Shown: positions 61,268-64,000 of the stretch, piece after piece
Position numbering within the stretch: position 1 is the first letter of the stretch
Layout of the letters: each line of letters starts with the position of its first letter
Assembly (NCBI GenBank): GCA_031296935.1
Contig: JAVDPD010000003.1
Coordinates: forward strand, 248,001 to 312,000
DNA length: 64,000 nucleotides
Reading direction: 5' to 3'
Source: Cerasicoccus maritimus
GTDB lineage: Bacteria > Verrucomicrobiota > Verrucomicrobiia > Opitutales > Cerasicoccaceae
The notes under the pieces: model-generated
The model's input: only the letters and a program-made list of their open reading frames with translations
The model's database searches: none
What the model was told of the DNA's origin: nothing
Translations under genes and position numbers: made by a program

Positions 61268-64000
61268 ATGCCCGCTCGTTACACTATTGGAATAGACCTT
61301 GGCACCTCAAATTGTGCCTTGGCTTACGTTGATGCCGAGGCACCGTCGCCGCGCACGCACTTGCTTGAAGCGCCGCAGTATGAAGCGCTCGGCAAGTGGC
61401 GAGAAGATGCGGTGCTGCCCTCGTTCTGTTATTTTTTGACCGACGACGAAGCGCGTGAGTTGCATGGAAAAGACGCGCAAGGAGAAGGCAACATTGCTGA
61501 TTGGTCGCGCTCGCGGGTGGTGGGTCTTTGGGCGCGGGAGATGGCTTCGCTGGCGCCGGAGCGGGTGGCGTATTCTGCTAAGTCATGGCTTTGTCATCGG
61601 GGCGTGGATCGCGAAAGTAAACTGTTGCCCTGGCAGTCCACGGTCTTGCCCGCTGAGCGTAAGCTCTCGCCCGTCGATGTGTCGGCGGCCTACTTGAGCT
61701 ACCTGCGCACGGTGTGGGATCAGCAAATGGCGGCTAAGGACAAGACGGCGCGCTTTGACCGGCAGGACATCGTGATCACCGTACCGGCATCCTTCGACAG
61801 CGATGCGCAGCGCTTAACTTTGGAAGCGGCTGAGCGTGCGGGGTTTCCAGCGTCAACGCGTTTATTGGAAGAACCGCAGGCGGCGTTTTATGCATGGCTG
61901 GAACGGCATCCTGGCTCCGAGGAGTTGGCGGCGGCGTTTCCGCAATTGAATGAGCGGCCGGAGTTGGTTCTCGTCTGCGATATTGGCGGCGGAACGTCTG
62001 ACTTTAGTTTGTTTGAAGTCACTGCGCCGAAGGATGCTGGCGACTTGCCTTCGATCCGTCGCTTGGCGGTGAGTGAACACATTTTGTTGGGCGGCGACAA
62101 CCTCGACCTTGCGCTGGCCAAGACGATGGAAGCGCGCTTGACCGATGGCGGCGAACTATCCACCAGTGCCTGGGCTCAGTTGCTCTCGCAATGTCGCAGC
62201 CTCAAGGAGCGCGTGTTGGCGATGTCCTCGCCGGAGCGCGAGAAGAAGCTGCCGGTATCGGTAACCGAAGGGGGCTCAAGTTTGTTTGCGTCGGCCCGCA
62301 GCGCGGACATCACCCAGGGCGAGTTGCTCGACCTCGTGCTCGATGGGTTCTTTCCGGATTGTCCGGCGGACGCAAAGCCCGAGCGTGAGCTGGGCGGCAT
62401 ACGCGAAATGGGGCTGCCCTATGCGCAGGATTCGGCGATCACGCGTCATTTGGCGGGCTTTTTGAATGGTCGCCGCGTGGACGCCTTGTTGTTCAATGGC
62501 GGCACGGTAGCGTCGTCGATATTGCGGGACCGGCTGTGTGCTCAGGCGGCCAAGTGGCAGGACGGCGCGAGCCCCAACGTGCTGGCCAATGATGAGCCGC
62601 ATCTGGCCGTGGCCCGCGGTGCGGCACACTACCGTTACTGCGAGCGCGAGGCGGCCGGGGTGACCATTTCCGGCGGTAGTGGCCACGCAATTTATTTGGA
62701 GATCGAAGGGGCAGCGCCTAAGAAGCTGCGTGGTAAGAAAAAGAAGAAAGCTGCCGCCATGCTGACGGGCGTTTGTATTCTGCCGCAAGGCGCGGAGATC
62801 GAATCGCCACAACGGCTCGTCGAGCACGATATCCAGCTACTCGTCGATCGGCCGGTTCGCTTTCAGGCGTGGACCTCGCCGTCGCGGCCCGATGATGCCG
62901 TGGGCGAGATTGTTGATTTGAACGACGACGCTTTTCACCGATTGCCCGCGTTGAGCACATTGGCGCAACTGCCGCCGACCGTGGAGAAGCCGGCTGACGG
63001 CAAGCTGGCCGTGCATTTGATTTCCGAGCTGAACAACCTTGGTTTGCTGCAGGTCGTTTGCGAAAGCGTGCGCCGTGTAGGGGACCGCCAGCGGCGCTGG
63101 GCGCTGGAATTTAACCTGCGCGAGAAGCTGAGCGAAGGCGATGCGCCGCAGAAGTCAGCGGGAGGTGAAGACACCGGTGTCTCGACCGAAGATCTGCAAA
63201 AGGCGCAAGCTGAGATTGAAAAATTCTTTGGATTACAAAGTTACTCTGCGGAGCAAAGTAATCCTGCGCGTCTATTGAAGGAACTGGAGGAGTTGCTCCG
63301 ATTGAAGCGCAAGGAGTGGAACACTGCACTTTTGCGAGAGCTTTGGGAGCCGCTGGGCGAAGCGTTGACCAAGCGTGATATTTCGGTGGAGCACGAGCTG
63401 GCTTGGCTGATGGCGGCGGGGTTCTCTTTGCGTCCTGGCTATGGCCATGCGTTTGACCAATACCGCATGCAGCGGTTGTGGTTTGTGCATGAGCTGGGTT
63501 TGGCGCACGACCGCGATAAGGCGATCCGCGAGCAGTTGTTTATCCTGTGGCGCCGGACGGCCGGTGGTCTCGACCGCGAGCAGCAACTGACGTTGTATCG
63601 TGATTGGCAGGAGAAGATTTACGAAGACACCAAGCAGGGCTATGAACCGCTGCGCATGGCGGGCGCCTTGGAGCTACTGCCGGTCGAGGAGCGCACGAAG
63701 CTGGCCCGACATTGCCAGGCGTTGATCACTGGGCGCGCTGGAAAGTTTTGCGATCACGCGATTTGGGCCTTGGGGCGTTTGCTGAGTAGGACCCCGCTTT
63801 ATGGTGGCGAGAGTGCGATTTTACCGAGCGAGTTGGTGTCGGAGGTTTTCGCTGCGATTGAGCCATTGGCGTGGCGGGATTCGCTTGCCGGTTTGACGAC
63901 TTCTTTTGCGCAGGCCGCGCGCAAGCTGGATAGCCGTGACCACGATTTGCCTGCTGGCTTACGTGAACGAGTTCTAGCCAAGCTGCGTGACTCGGGCGCA
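61268..64000 (+). CDS. Hsp70-family protein with C-terminal DUF3731-type extension, 3' end missing
   Basis: The frame is open from the ATG at 61268 to the window end, giving 911 residues without a stop. The ATPase part repeats the motifs of the first Hsp70: YTIGIDLGTSNCALAYV, VITVPASFDSDAQRLTLEAA, VCDIGGGTSDFSLF and LFNGGTVASS. From about 650 on the sequence changes to a long helical extension (LKELEELLRLKRKEWNTALL, cut here) with LMAAGFSLRPGYGHAFDQYR and IWALGRLLSRTPLYGG, as in the DUF3731 family. It is the second chaperone of the operon and probably works with the first. Confidence 0.9.
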   Translation, partial: MPARYTIGIDLGTSNCALAYVDAEAPSPRTHLLEAPQYEALGKWREDAVLPSFCYFLTDDEARELHGKDAQGEGNIADWSRSRVVGLWAREMASLAPERVAYSAKSWLCHRGVDRESKLLPWQSTVLPAERKLSPVDVSAAYLSYLRTVWDQQMAAKDKTARFDRQDIVITVPASFDSDAQRLTLEAAERAGFPASTRLLEEPQAAFYAWLERHPGSEELAAAFPQLNERPELVLVCDIGGGTSDFSLFEVTAPKDAGDLPSIRRLAVSEHILLGGDNLDLALAKTMEARLTDGGELSTSAWAQLLSQCRSLKERVLAMSSPEREKKLPVSVTEGGSSLFASARSADITQGELLDLVLDGFFPDCPADAKPERELGGIREMGLPYAQDSAITRHLAGFLNGRRVDALLFNGGTVASSILRDRLCAQAAKWQDGASPNVLANDEPHLAVARGAAHYRYCEREAAGVTISGGSGHAIYLEIEGAAPKKLRGKKKKKAAAMLTGVCILPQGAEIESPQRLVEHDIQLLVDRPVRFQAWTSPSRPDDAVGEIVDLNDDAFHRLPALSTLAQLPPTVEKPADGKLAVHLISELNNLGLLQVVCESVRRVGDRQRRWALEFNLREKLSEGDAPQKSAGGEDTGVSTEDLQKAQAEIEKFFGLQSYSAEQSNPARLLKELEELLRLKRKEWNTALLRELWEPLGEALTKRDISVEHELAWLMAAGFSLRPGYGHAFDQYRMQRLWFVHELGLAHDRDKAIREQLFILWRRTAGGLDREQQLTLYRDWQEKIYEDTKQGYEPLRMAGALELLPVEERTKLARHCQALITGRAGKFCDHAIWALGRLLSRTPLYGGESAILPSELVSEVFAAIEPLAWRDSLAGLTTSFAQAARKLDSRDHDLPAGLRERVLAKLRDSGA

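Overview
The window looks like chromosomal DNA of a Verrucomicrobiota bacterium, probably of the Opitutae (Puniceicoccales/Opitutales) type. The pointers are a Verru_Chthon-cassette-like protein at the left edge, two secreted proteins with PEP-CTERM tails together with an exosortase, a lysine/alanine-rich histone-H1-like tail on a small protein, a MoxR/DUF58/BatA/DUF4175-type operon, and generally GC-rich coding sequence. This placement is inferred from gene content only.

Layout. 0-3 kb: 3' end of a Verru_Chthon A-like gene plus a small exported protein, then 1.3 kb of repeat-rich intergenic DNA. 4.2-13.5 kb: housekeeping genes: a PfkB-type kinase, ExbB/ExbD and a DUF374 acyltransferase, an H1-tail/starch-binding-like fusion, a recognisable 6S RNA, an MshEN-like protein, a PEP-CTERM protein, tRNA-Asp, a VWA protein, SnoaL-like and DUF2059 proteins, and aminopeptidase P. 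13.8-21.2 kb: a PEP-CTERM gene whose last codons lie inside the first repeat of a 23-repeat CRISPR array, followed by cas2, cas1 and a 1087-aa Cas9 with intact catalytic residues on the minus strand (type II-C), and a tracrRNA on the plus strand. 21.2-24.9 kb: exosortase, a bacterial pyruvate decarboxylase and a BI-1 family membrane protein. 24.9-31.9 kb: an AT-richer accessory segment (exported nucleosidase-like protein, TPR protein, exported proteins of unknown role) bracketed by two nearly identical 410-bp direct repeats, each carrying a terminator and a cupin gene. 32-41 kb: an anion permease and the MoxR-DUF58-BatA-DUF4175 operon, interrupted by a small gene framed by 41-bp inverted repeats. 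42-50.3 kb: SulP transporter, class I fumarase, two SYLF proteins around a SanA-like protein, an NAD(P)-binding protein and a small membrane protein.

50.4-57.1 kb is the most interesting part: a retron. A WGR + HEAT/ARM-like protein overlaps a SWIM zinc-finger protein. A structured non-coding RNA follows, with 14-bp perfectly complementary a1/a2 ends and a very long msd-type hairpin, and then a reverse transcriptase carrying the retron NAxxH motif and YADD. This agrees with the two-effector architecture I recall as type XIII retrons. A SUKH-like gene converges on it.

57.9-64 kb: a DUF2760/Hsp70/Hsp70-DUF3731-like chaperone operon with a sulfotransferase-like gene wedged between the two Hsp70 genes. 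The last Hsp70 gene runs off the window.

Two probable phage-defence systems (Cas9 CRISPR and retron) therefore sit about 30 kb apart, separated mostly by ordinary genes and by a duplication-flanked accessory segment.
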